DNA of 11,718 nt from the NCBI GenBank assembly GCA_024275615.1, contig JAJRYU010000618.1:1-11718 (forward strand), written 5' to 3'. The position numbers and the translations under genes were made by a program. Below are positions 1 through 5,991 of the stretch, piece after piece; the first letter of the stretch is position 1, and every line of letters starts with the position of its first letter. The stretch is from Planctomycetota bacterium. Its GTDB lineage: Bacteria; Planctomycetota; GCA-002687715; DRQF01. Below the pieces are notes generated by a model. The model was not told the DNA's origin. It was given only the letters and a program-made list of their open reading frames with translations, and did no database searches.

Positions 1-372
1 GCAATAAGCGAAAGCCGCCTGGGGTTCAGCGTCCAAGGCCGCCACCAAACCCGCCAGAAGCTGAGCCTCAGCGCGGTCGTCCGATTCGGCAATCCACACA
101 AGATCACCTTTGGCCAATGACACGCCCTTGTTCCACTGCACAAAAGGATTGCCACTATTGGTGCTGCTCTTCACCAAGGCAAAGCGCGGGTCGTTGGAAA
201 ATTCTTGGGCGACTTCATTGCTGTTGTCGGTGGAGGCATCATCCAGATAGATCACTTCAAAATCGGTCAGAGTTTGAGCAAAAATGCTTTGCAAGCGAGC
301 TCGCAAGAACGGTTCGTGATTGTAGTTGGGGACAATCACACTCACCCGCGGTTTGGCTGACGTCTTGGCCAT
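1..372 (-). CDS. Family 2 glycosyltransferase (N-terminal 124 residues, truncated by window edge)
   Basis: Reading the minus strand from the ATG at 372 gives an open frame of 124 codons that runs off the left edge with no stop. The start has the GT-A fold signature of family 2 glycosyltransferases: VSVIVPNYNHEPFLRARL (residues 10-27), the nucleotide-sugar-binding stretch VIYLDDASTDNS (40-51, Asp44/Asp45), and a DxD-type site IAESDD (94-99). Such enzymes transfer a sugar from an activated donor to a glycan, lipid or protein acceptor, normally at the cytoplasmic face of the inner membrane. The acceptor and sugar cannot be told from this fragment. Only a weak GGA precedes the ATG on the minus strand, so the start rests mainly on the family's usual N-terminus. 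The gene lies 116 bases downstream of the exported-protein gene in the same direction, with a terminator-like hairpin between, so it probably has its own promoter. Confidence 0.88.
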   Translation of the reverse strand, partial: MAKTSAKPRVSVIVPNYNHEPFLRARLQSIFAQTLTDFEVIYLDDASTDNSNEVAQEFSNDPRFALVKSSTNSGNPFVQWNKGVSLAKGDLVWIAESDDRAEAQLLAGLVAALDAEPQAAFAYC

Positions 373-434
373 TCGAAATCCAAAAAAGTCCAAAGAATCA
401 CAATCGGTGGCATGAACGAATTCTAAGTCTACAA

Positions 435-471
435 GAAAGGGGCCGTCCTCGGCTAGAGAACGGCCCCTTTC
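435..471 (-). terminator. Terminator-like hairpin after the exported-protein gene
   Basis: A perfect 12-bp inverted repeat (435-446 with 460-471, core GGGGCC/GGCCCC) encloses a 13-base loop. It begins 18 bases past the stop of the gene at 489-2729. On the minus strand the stem is followed by a short T-rich stretch (CTTTCTTGT) rather than a pure T tract, so termination is likely but may not be complete. Confidence 0.7.
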
Positions 472-488
472 ATGAAGGAATCACGAGA

Positions 489-2729
489 TTACTGAATCAC
501 AATATTGATCAGACATGCGTGAGCATTGAGAGCGCCTTGCCCCGCATTCTGCGGATCAAAGAAGACGAATTCATTGACAAAGAACCGATAGACACCTCCC
601 ATTGGATTGGCGAGAGGGAAAAAGGTGTCAATGATGGCAGCGTTGTATCCGATGCCCATAGGATTAGGGAACAAGGGAAAGGGCAGGACACCATCGTCAT
701 CGTTGGCTGGGCCCGTATTCGCCAGTCCAAAAGGGAAAACCTTGATGCTGGGATTGTAGATCCCGTTGTTCACCAAGTTGTTTGCCAGGGCGTCAGTGTC
801 AAATGTGGAATCGAAGAGTGAGAAAAAGTTTTGTGCAAGCCCCAAGGCCTCGCAATAGATCACACCTGATCCTCCTGGATCTGTTGCCGCAACAAAAGCA
901 TTGCTGAGATTACCAGCATTGAGAGCAACCGGGGCCAGCAAGATGGATTCGGAGTTCAACGTCGTCACGGGAATATCACCGCCGTTGGTGTTGGCAAGAT
1001 TCACGGTGGCGGTGGTGACAGTCGCGCCAGCAATAGACATGAGGTCTGGCAACACACCCAAGTTCGGCGTAAAGGCACTGTTATCCCATATCAGACCTTG
1101 CGCCATCGTCACTTCGTCACGCAAGCGCACTTGATGCAGCCCCATGGGCAAGTCCGTGGCAGCCGCCGTTGGGACCGTTACGGTCAACAGATTTGTCGAC
1201 GTCGCCAAGACGCCGGTCACCGTTCTTGTGGTGAAAGGAGCGCCTGCCTTGGGAATGAAGTCAACGGCATAGGTGTTGCCCGGGGTCAAATTCACGCACA
1301 CCAAGTCGAGAGTACCGCCTTGAGGTGTGATGTTGATGCGATTGAGAGAGTTTACCGGGGCACCCGTCACATTGAATTTTTGCACACAAGGTGATCCGGG
1401 GGTTACGACAATGTTGAGCAAAAAGTTGCCCGTGACATAAGCGCCACCAAGGGCATTGTTGACAATGATGTTGTAACTGTCGGTCCACTTGGCTTGCCAC
1501 CTGAGACGAGCATTGTTCATTGGACCGGAATTGTCGTCGGTGATGAGGTTGAAAGGGCCTACCGTGCCGAGAAGGACCGGGTCTTCCCAAACGAGATTGT
1601 CTAAGTTGGAACCTTGTTGCAGCGTCACGAAAGGATCAAACCCTTCCTGTGCCAGAGGATTGAGGAGATTCCCCAAACCATCGAGGATTTGCTGGGTAGC
1701 AAGATCAGTACTGAATACTTCAATATCGATGATGTCGCCAGCATTCAGGTTGACACTGAAAGTCGCCGTCGCCGTAGCATTGGCGACGCTGGAGATGACA
1801 CTGGCACGGCTCGTGCCAATGACCGGGAGGTTGGCATCAACGTTTAAGGTGATCGGCCCCGGAGTCGCCATCAAAACCGGAGTCGAATCGGTGACAACAA
1901 CATAGTCGCCAAGGCCATCGATGGAGGGAATGGTATTCCAAACGTTGATTGTGCCTGAGACAGTACCACTCAAGGCGTCAAATGGAACTGTAACTTCTTG
2001 GCTGAAGTTCGTTGCCGTCAGTTGACCTTGAGGGAAGATGATGGACTCGCCACCCGCTGCTTGACCGGGAATGTCCATCTTGATGGTGCCACCGGTGGGG
2101 GCGATCTGAGGTGTCATGCCGCGGATCACCGGGGCGATACCAAAGAGAATGGGATTCGAAAACGCAATATTGAAAGGAGCCGGTGCTAGGACGTCAATGA
2201 CCAGGGTTTGAAATGTGACACAAACCCCCAAGGCTCCTGGATCAACCGTAACGCCAACATTTAAATTCAGAAGATTGGTCGGGCCTGGTGTTGTTCCCAA
2301 GGGGTCTGGGAAGGGACGGGTCAATCCCAGCCCATCAACAAGGCCAAAGAAATTTCCGGGGGTTGTGACGTCAATCCAAATGTCACCATCGACAACTGTG
2401 GGCGCCAAAAGAGGTGTCTGAATCACACCGATGCTGTAGGCAATCGTGAGAGGTGAGCCAGCAGGGACTCGAACATCTTGAAACTGAATGGCAATGGCCT
2501 CGCCCATGTGGGCCTCAGCAACGTTGTCATTATTCACAGCATCAGAGGAATTCGTGCCGGTAATGAAATCAAGAATGGCGCTATTGTTGTTGACAACACC
2601 GAGTGGCGCGCCTGTCAAACCATCGAACCCAGCCGGAGTCGGCGGGCAAATCTGAGCGTAAGTGACGGTGCCCAAAAGGGCGACCATGGTGAACACAAAC
2701 GTCAGCGTTCGTGCAGTCTTCGTCGTCAT
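489..2729 (-). CDS. Large exported protein of unknown function with a PPC-like beta domain
   Basis: I do not recognise this 746-residue protein as a named family. It starts with a clear Sec signal peptide: basic MTTKTAR, a hydrophobic core, and TYA|Q for cleavage after residue 25. The ATG at 2729 is preceded by AGGAG seven bases upstream. The mature part is rich in Asn, Gly, Thr, Pro and Val, as in extracellular beta-sandwich proteins, and has few charged residues. Residues about 320-443 (ATFSVNLNAGDIIDIEVFS, then a DDNSG turn, then WTDSYNIIV) resemble the bacterial pre-peptidase C-terminal (PPC) fold. The stretch near 465-545 (ITPQGGTLDLVCVNL...GLHQVRLRD) is weakly like an IPT/TIG-type domain. 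There is no catalytic motif, lipobox, LPXTG signal or obvious C-terminal sorting domain. Two Cys lie at about 28 and 170, with others later. It is probably periplasmic or secreted. A sigma-54-type promoter lies upstream and a hairpin downstream, so it looks monocistronic. Confidence 0.85.
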   Translation of the reverse strand: MTTKTARTLTFVFTMVALLGTVTYAQICPPTPAGFDGLTGAPLGVVNNNSAILDFITGTNSSDAVNNDNVAEAHMGEAIAIQFQDVRVPAGSPLTIAYSIGVIQTPLLAPTVVDGDIWIDVTTPGNFFGLVDGLGLTRPFPDPLGTTPGPTNLLNLNVGVTVDPGALGVCVTFQTLVIDVLAPAPFNIAFSNPILFGIAPVIRGMTPQIAPTGGTIKMDIPGQAAGGESIIFPQGQLTATNFSQEVTVPFDALSGTVSGTINVWNTIPSIDGLGDYVVVTDSTPVLMATPGPITLNVDANLPVIGTSRASVISSVANATATATFSVNLNAGDIIDIEVFSTDLATQQILDGLGNLLNPLAQEGFDPFVTLQQGSNLDNLVWEDPVLLGTVGPFNLITDDNSGPMNNARLRWQAKWTDSYNIIVNNALGGAYVTGNFLLNIVVTPGSPCVQKFNVTGAPVNSLNRINITPQGGTLDLVCVNLTPGNTYAVDFIPKAGAPFTTRTVTGVLATSTNLLTVTVPTAAATDLPMGLHQVRLRDEVTMAQGLIWDNSAFTPNLGVLPDLMSIAGATVTTATVNLANTNGGDIPVTTLNSESILLAPVALNAGNLSNAFVAATDPGGSGVIYCEALGLAQNFFSLFDSTFDTDALANNLVNNGIYNPSIKVFPFGLANTGPANDDDGVLPFPLFPNPMGIGYNAAIIDTFFPLANPMGGVYRFFVNEFVFFDPQNAGQGALNAHACLINIVIQ

Positions 2730-2817
2730 GTGAGTACTCCTGTTATCCGCGTGCCGACACTAGGTAAAATCCGACCCTGGAATGCAAGGAAATTCGACCC
2801 CAGCGCTTGGTTTAACC

Positions 2818-2834
2818 AGCATGTTCTGTGCCAG
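2818..2834 (-). promoter_or_regulatory. Putative sigma-54 (RpoN) -24/-12 promoter of the exported-protein gene
   Basis: Read on the minus strand the site is CTGGCACAGAACATGCT, against the RpoN consensus YTGGCACGNNNNTTGCW. The invariant GG and GC are present with exactly ten bases between them; only two of the other consensus positions differ. It lies about 90 bases upstream of the ATG at 2729 in the 188-base gap after the exchanger gene, pointing the right way. Expression would then need an AAA+ enhancer-binding activator. I could not identify its upstream binding site. Confidence 0.6.
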
Positions 2835-2917
2835 ATGGCATGAATCGTGGATTTTGTGAATAAAATGCCAAGATCTCCTGCTTGGGTGCAGAAATCCGGC
2901 ATGGGCACCTGAGTGAG

Positions 2918-3874
2918 CTAGCCGATGAACAAGTTGGCGTAATAGGCCAAGAATGCCAGGATCAGGAGCACACCATCCAGGCGGCCAAGAGCGCGTCCAC
3001 GGACCATGAGAGGCAGCATGAGAATACTGAGTCCCAGGAGCCACCAAAGATCTTGGTTGCGGACTTGATCAGTGATGTCCAAGTCGCGCAAAGTTGCCCC
3101 TAAGCCAAGCACAAATGTAATGTTGAAGATACAAGAGCCAATGATGTTGCCGATGGCTATTTCAGTCCGCTTGCGCACCGCGGCCAGGACGGAAACGGCT
3201 AACTCGGGAGCGCTTGTTCCAAGAGCGACGATCGTGAGGCCAATGAGATACTCACTCCACCCCCAAGCTCGGGCCAATTCAGAGGCGCCTCTCACTGACA
3301 TCTTGCCGCCAAAATGCAGGCAAACAATGCCAGCAATGATATAGAAGATGTCTATATGAACCGGTCTGTGCGTCGGTTGAAACTCCGACACGGCTTCTTC
3401 GATCTGCGCCGCCCTCCGCTTCGCAGAAGCGCTCTTGACCCGCATGAGAAGGACAATTATGAAGACCATCGTCAGGCCGATGAGGCCCACGCCTTCTGCT
3501 TGGGAGACCACACCATTCCAGGCCATAATCCCAAAAACCACAGTCACAAGAATCATGAAGGGGTGTTCGAGTTTGAGTGTCCGGCTCTTGATCGAGACCG
3601 GAAAAATGACTGCAGAGATACCCAGGATGGCACCGAGATTGAAGATATTTGAGCCGATGATTCCGCCGACGGCAAGCTCGCCTCCACCGCCGAGCTGATC
3701 GCGAACAGTAATCATGAGTTCCGGCAGGGAGGTTCCCAAGGCGACGATGGTGAGGCCGGCGGTGGTTGGCGACATCTTCAGGCGCATGGCCAGAGAAACT
3801 GCACCGCGCACGAGGATTTCTGCGCCAATGAGCAAAAGAACAAGCCCGCTCATGACAGCGATCCAGGAATCCAT
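2918..3874 (-). CDS. Calcium/sodium antiporter, CaCA family (YrbG/NCX-like)
   Basis: This 318-residue inner-membrane exchanger has the two inverted alpha-repeats of the Ca2+:cation antiporter superfamily. Alpha-1 has GLTIVALGTSLPEL (residues 40-53) and GSNIFN (74-79); alpha-2 has GLTIVALGTSAPEL (212-225) and GSCIFN (246-251). The two PE glutamates (Glu52, Glu224) are the expected Ca2+ ligands, and Asn79 and Asn251 lie 27 residues after each, the spacing I recall for the ligand pairs of archaeal NCX_Mj. Hydrophobic segments fit about ten membrane helices, with a basic cytoplasmic loop (SASAKRRAAQ, 148-157) between the halves. The length is normal for the bacterial family. It should use the sodium (or proton) gradient to expel Ca2+. 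The ATG at 3874 has GGGGTAGGG just upstream and begins in the expected first helix. One deviation: the usual GSN of alpha-2 is GSC (Cys248). It lies downstream of tRNA-Cys on the same strand and could share its transcript. Confidence 0.94.
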   Translation of the reverse strand: MDSWIAVMSGLVLLLIGAEILVRGAVSLAMRLKMSPTTAGLTIVALGTSLPELMITVRDQLGGGGELAVGGIIGSNIFNLGAILGISAVIFPVSIKSRTLKLEHPFMILVTVVFGIMAWNGVVSQAEGVGLIGLTMVFIIVLLMRVKSASAKRRAAQIEEAVSEFQPTHRPVHIDIFYIIAGIVCLHFGGKMSVRGASELARAWGWSEYLIGLTIVALGTSAPELAVSVLAAVRKRTEIAIGNIIGSCIFNITFVLGLGATLRDLDITDQVRNQDLWWLLGLSILMLPLMVRGRALGRLDGVLLILAFLAYYANLFIG

Positions 3875-3933
3875 CCCTACCCCTTGTCGTGGGTTGCCTC
3901 TCCGGGCAAGACCAAGTCTTCGAAGCGAAAAAG

Positions 3934-4004
3934 AGGTGGCGCCCGGAATCGAACCGGGTTACACGGATTTGCAATCCGTTGCCTAACCGTTCGGCCACGC
4001 CACC
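3934..4004 (-). tRNA. tRNA-Cys (anticodon GCA)
   Basis: The minus strand from 4004 to 3934 folds as a complete cloverleaf. The acceptor arm GGTGGCG pairs with CGCCACC. The anticodon stem is ACGGA/TCCGT around TTGCAAA, giving anticodon GCA. The T arm is CCCGG-TTCGATT-CCGGG. The discriminator base is U, the identity element of tRNA-Cys. No CCA is encoded (the DNA reads TCTT from the discriminator on), so CCA must be added by the nucleotidyltransferase. A near-consensus promoter lies about 60 bases upstream. Confidence 0.97.
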
Positions 4005-4065
4005 ATTCGCTGGAACCACCTAATCAAGGCTCAAAATCGGTCCCCGGGCACCCAGCGAGTGGCGC

Positions 4066-4093
4066 ATTATAGGGCGCCCGCCGAGACCATCAA
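4066..4093 (-). promoter_or_regulatory. Sigma-70-type promoter for tRNA-Cys
   Basis: On the minus strand TTGATG (4093-4088) is followed after 16 bases by a perfect TATAAT (4071-4066). The following bases GCGCCAC form a GC-rich discriminator, typical of stable-RNA promoters under stringent (ppGpp) control. Transcription would begin near 4059, giving a leader of about 55 bases before the tRNA. Confidence 0.65.
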
Positions 4094-4194
4094 GGCCGAT
4101 CGAGCTCTCGTATTGTCAGATCTTGGTGTCATCTTGACCTCCAATGGCAAAGAATCGGGGAAAAGCACACCATTGATGCAAGAATGCCCCTTTC

Positions 4195-4226
4195 TCAGTC
4201 CCGCCCGGCCGTTAGAATCGCCCACC
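4195..4226 (+). promoter_or_regulatory. Possible -10 element of a leaderless ETF-QO transcript
   Basis: TAGAAT (4213-4218, five of six bases of TATAAT) ends eight bases before the ATG at 4227, which would put transcription start at or next to the start codon. There is no Shine-Dalgarno sequence before this ATG (CGCCCACC), as expected for a leaderless message. The -35 region is weak (CTTTCT near 4190), so this is tentative. Confidence 0.35.
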
Positions 4227-5852
4227 ATGGAAAGAGAACAGTTTTCAGTAGATGTGTTGTTTGTAGGAGCTGGCCCAGCCAACTTGGCCGCTGCTTACCG
4301 CTTGGCAAAGAATCTAAAGGCCCAAGGCCGCGAAGCCGAAATTGCCATCATCGAGAAGGGCCAAGAAGTTGGCGCCCACATTCTCTCCGGTGGCATCATG
4401 GATCCGCGCGCCATCGAAGAGCTCCTCGGTCCAAATTGGCAAGACGACTGCCCCATCGATTCGCCGGTGACAGGCGAAAGCGTCTACTTCATGACCGAGA
4501 ACTTTGCGTTACCATTCCCCGCCGTGCCCCCCACTCTTCATGCTCAAGGCTGCTATATCGTCAGCCTTTCCAAGATCTGTGCTTGGCTGAAAGAGAAGGT
4601 GGAAGAACTCGGCGTCATGATTTGCGAAGGGTTTCCTGGGAACGAGATTCTCTGGGACGGCGATAAGGTCACAGGCGTTCGCACCATGGACATGGGACTC
4701 GACGCCGACGGTAACCCTGGCCCGAGTTTTCAACCCGGCACGGACATTTTCGCCAAGACCGTCGTTTTTGGTGAAGGATCACGAGGTTCGCTCACCAAAT
4801 CCTTGGTCGAGAAGCTCGACATCGCTGGTGAGAATCCCGAAGTCTATGGGACAGGAATCAAAGAGATCTGGGATATCCCCGAAGGTCGAGTCTACAAGGG
4901 TCAAGTCTGGCACACGGCTGGCTACCCCCTGAACAATGACCAGTATGGCGGCTCTTGGATGTACGCCATGTCCGAGACCCGGATTTCCATCGGTTTTGTG
5001 TCGGCCTTGGATACGGGTGACCCCGTTTTTGATCCACACGCTGTGATGCAAAAATGGAAAACCCATCCCAAACTCAAGGAATTGCTTGATGGTGCTACCT
5101 TGGTCAAGGCCGGGGCAAAAACCGTCCCTGAAGGTGGCTATTGGTCCAGACCGCGGTCGTACGGTAACGGTTTCTTGATTATTGGCGACAGCGCGAGCTT
5201 GCTCAACATTTCTCGATTGAAGGGCATTCATACTGCCATGAAATCAGGGATGCTTGCAGCCGACACCTTGTTGGACGCAATTGCCGTCGATCGTTTTGAT
5301 GAGAGCCAACTGGCATCCTATGAGACTCTTTTTCGTCAGAGTTGGCTCTACAAAGAGCTATATGAGACTCGCAACTGGCGCGCTTACTTCCACCACGGTT
5401 TCTGGGTGGGCGGCATCTTGGGTACTTTGGCGAAGATTTTGGGAGGCAAGATTCTCAAAGATCGTGTGCCTCTCAAGCCGGACTATCAAACGATGGAGCA
5501 CGCCCATTGGGCACCCCCTGCTGAGTCTTTCGACGGCAAGCTGACGTTTGACAAAGTCACCAGTGTCTACAACGCTGGTGCCATTCACGAAGAGCACCAA
5601 CCCAGTCATCTCAAGATTTCTGATACCGACATTTGCGCCACGCGGTGCACTGAGGAGTTTGGCAATCCTTGCGAGCAATTCTGCCCAGCGGCGGTCTACG
5701 AAATGGTGGCTGGAAACAACGGCACGAAGAAGATGCAAATCAACTTCTCAAATTGTGTCCACTGCAAAACCTGTGACGTAATGGACCCCTACCAGGTCAT
5801 AACCTGGACTGTGCCAGCGGACGCTGGGGGCCCCAAGTACATGGGCATGTAG
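4227..5852 (+). CDS. Electron transfer flavoprotein:quinone oxidoreductase (ETF-QO)
   Basis: The enzyme takes electrons from reduced ETF, which is fed by acyl-CoA and related dehydrogenases, and passes them to the membrane quinone pool. It uses one FAD and one 4Fe-4S cluster and is bound to the cytoplasmic face of the inner membrane. The 541 residues begin with the dinucleotide-binding VGAGPAN (13-19) and the family-typical EKG..GAHILSGG (43-56). A second FAD contact is GDSASLLN (320-327). The C-terminal cluster domain has CPAAVYE (Cys486) and CVHCKTC (Cys510, 513, 516), the four expected ligands, followed by DPYQVITW and the usual GGPKYMGM end. The frame is open back to an ATG at 4059, but that extra 56-residue lead has no family likeness and overlaps the divergent tRNA promoter. 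The ATG at 4227, directly before the Rossmann strand, gives the normal length. ETF subunit genes are not in the window. A terminator follows. Confidence 0.95.
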   Translation: MEREQFSVDVLFVGAGPANLAAAYRLAKNLKAQGREAEIAIIEKGQEVGAHILSGGIMDPRAIEELLGPNWQDDCPIDSPVTGESVYFMTENFALPFPAVPPTLHAQGCYIVSLSKICAWLKEKVEELGVMICEGFPGNEILWDGDKVTGVRTMDMGLDADGNPGPSFQPGTDIFAKTVVFGEGSRGSLTKSLVEKLDIAGENPEVYGTGIKEIWDIPEGRVYKGQVWHTAGYPLNNDQYGGSWMYAMSETRISIGFVSALDTGDPVFDPHAVMQKWKTHPKLKELLDGATLVKAGAKTVPEGGYWSRPRSYGNGFLIIGDSASLLNISRLKGIHTAMKSGMLAADTLLDAIAVDRFDESQLASYETLFRQSWLYKELYETRNWRAYFHHGFWVGGILGTLAKILGGKILKDRVPLKPDYQTMEHAHWAPPAESFDGKLTFDKVTSVYNAGAIHEEHQPSHLKISDTDICATRCTEEFGNPCEQFCPAAVYEMVAGNNGTKKMQINFSNCVHCKTCDVMDPYQVITWTVPADAGGPKYMGM

Positions 5853-5860
5853 TGCCAGAG

Positions 5861-5898
5861 AGAAGATGCCGGGCTGGGACGTCCCGCCGGCATCTTCT
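5861..5898 (+). terminator. Terminator hairpin after ETF-QO
   Basis: A 12-bp perfect inverted repeat (AGAAGATGCCGG at 5861-5872 with 5887-5898) contains an inner GGGAC/GTCCC palindrome. It begins eight bases after the ETF-QO stop and is followed by a pyrimidine-rich stretch (TCTCCC). It is stable, but the T tract is poor. Confidence 0.65.
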
Positions 5899-5922
5899 TC
5901 TCCCGCGGCTCACCTAGCCAAG

Positions 5923-5970
5923 AAAAAACACCTAAAGCCAAGCTGGGAGCGCCGACGTCCTCAGCTTGGC
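5923..5970 (-). terminator. Rho-independent terminator of the HEAT-repeat gene
   Basis: GCCAAGCTG (5937-5945) pairs with CAGCTTGGC (5962-5970), with extra GGA/TCC pairing inside. On the minus strand the stem is followed by TTTAGGTGTTTTTT (through 5923), the U-rich tail of an intrinsic terminator. It starts 21 bases past the stop codon at 5992 and lies back to back with the ETF-QO terminator, insulating the convergent genes. Confidence 0.8.
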
Positions 5971-5991
5971 ATCTTCTACTATCCCATGCCG

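Noticed and set aside
2851..2866. ATTTT-N6-AAAAT dyad upstream of the sigma-54 site
   Set aside because: The arms are only five A/T bases and it lies too close to the -24 box to be a typical enhancer site.
3279..4019. 246-codon minus-strand frame overlapping the exchanger and tRNA-Cys
   Set aside because: It overlaps the tRNA and a well-supported exchanger in another frame; its Arg/His/Cys-rich translation is that of a shadow frame.
4059..4226. 56-residue N-terminal extension of ETF-QO
   Set aside because: It has no resemblance to the family, overlaps the tRNA promoter on the other strand and no ribosome-binding site supports it.
5861..5978. Decamer GGCATCTTCT repeated at 5889-5898 and 5969-5978 in the convergent terminator region
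   Set aside because: It is short, and one copy is simply part of a terminator arm; chance or local duplication is enough to explain it.
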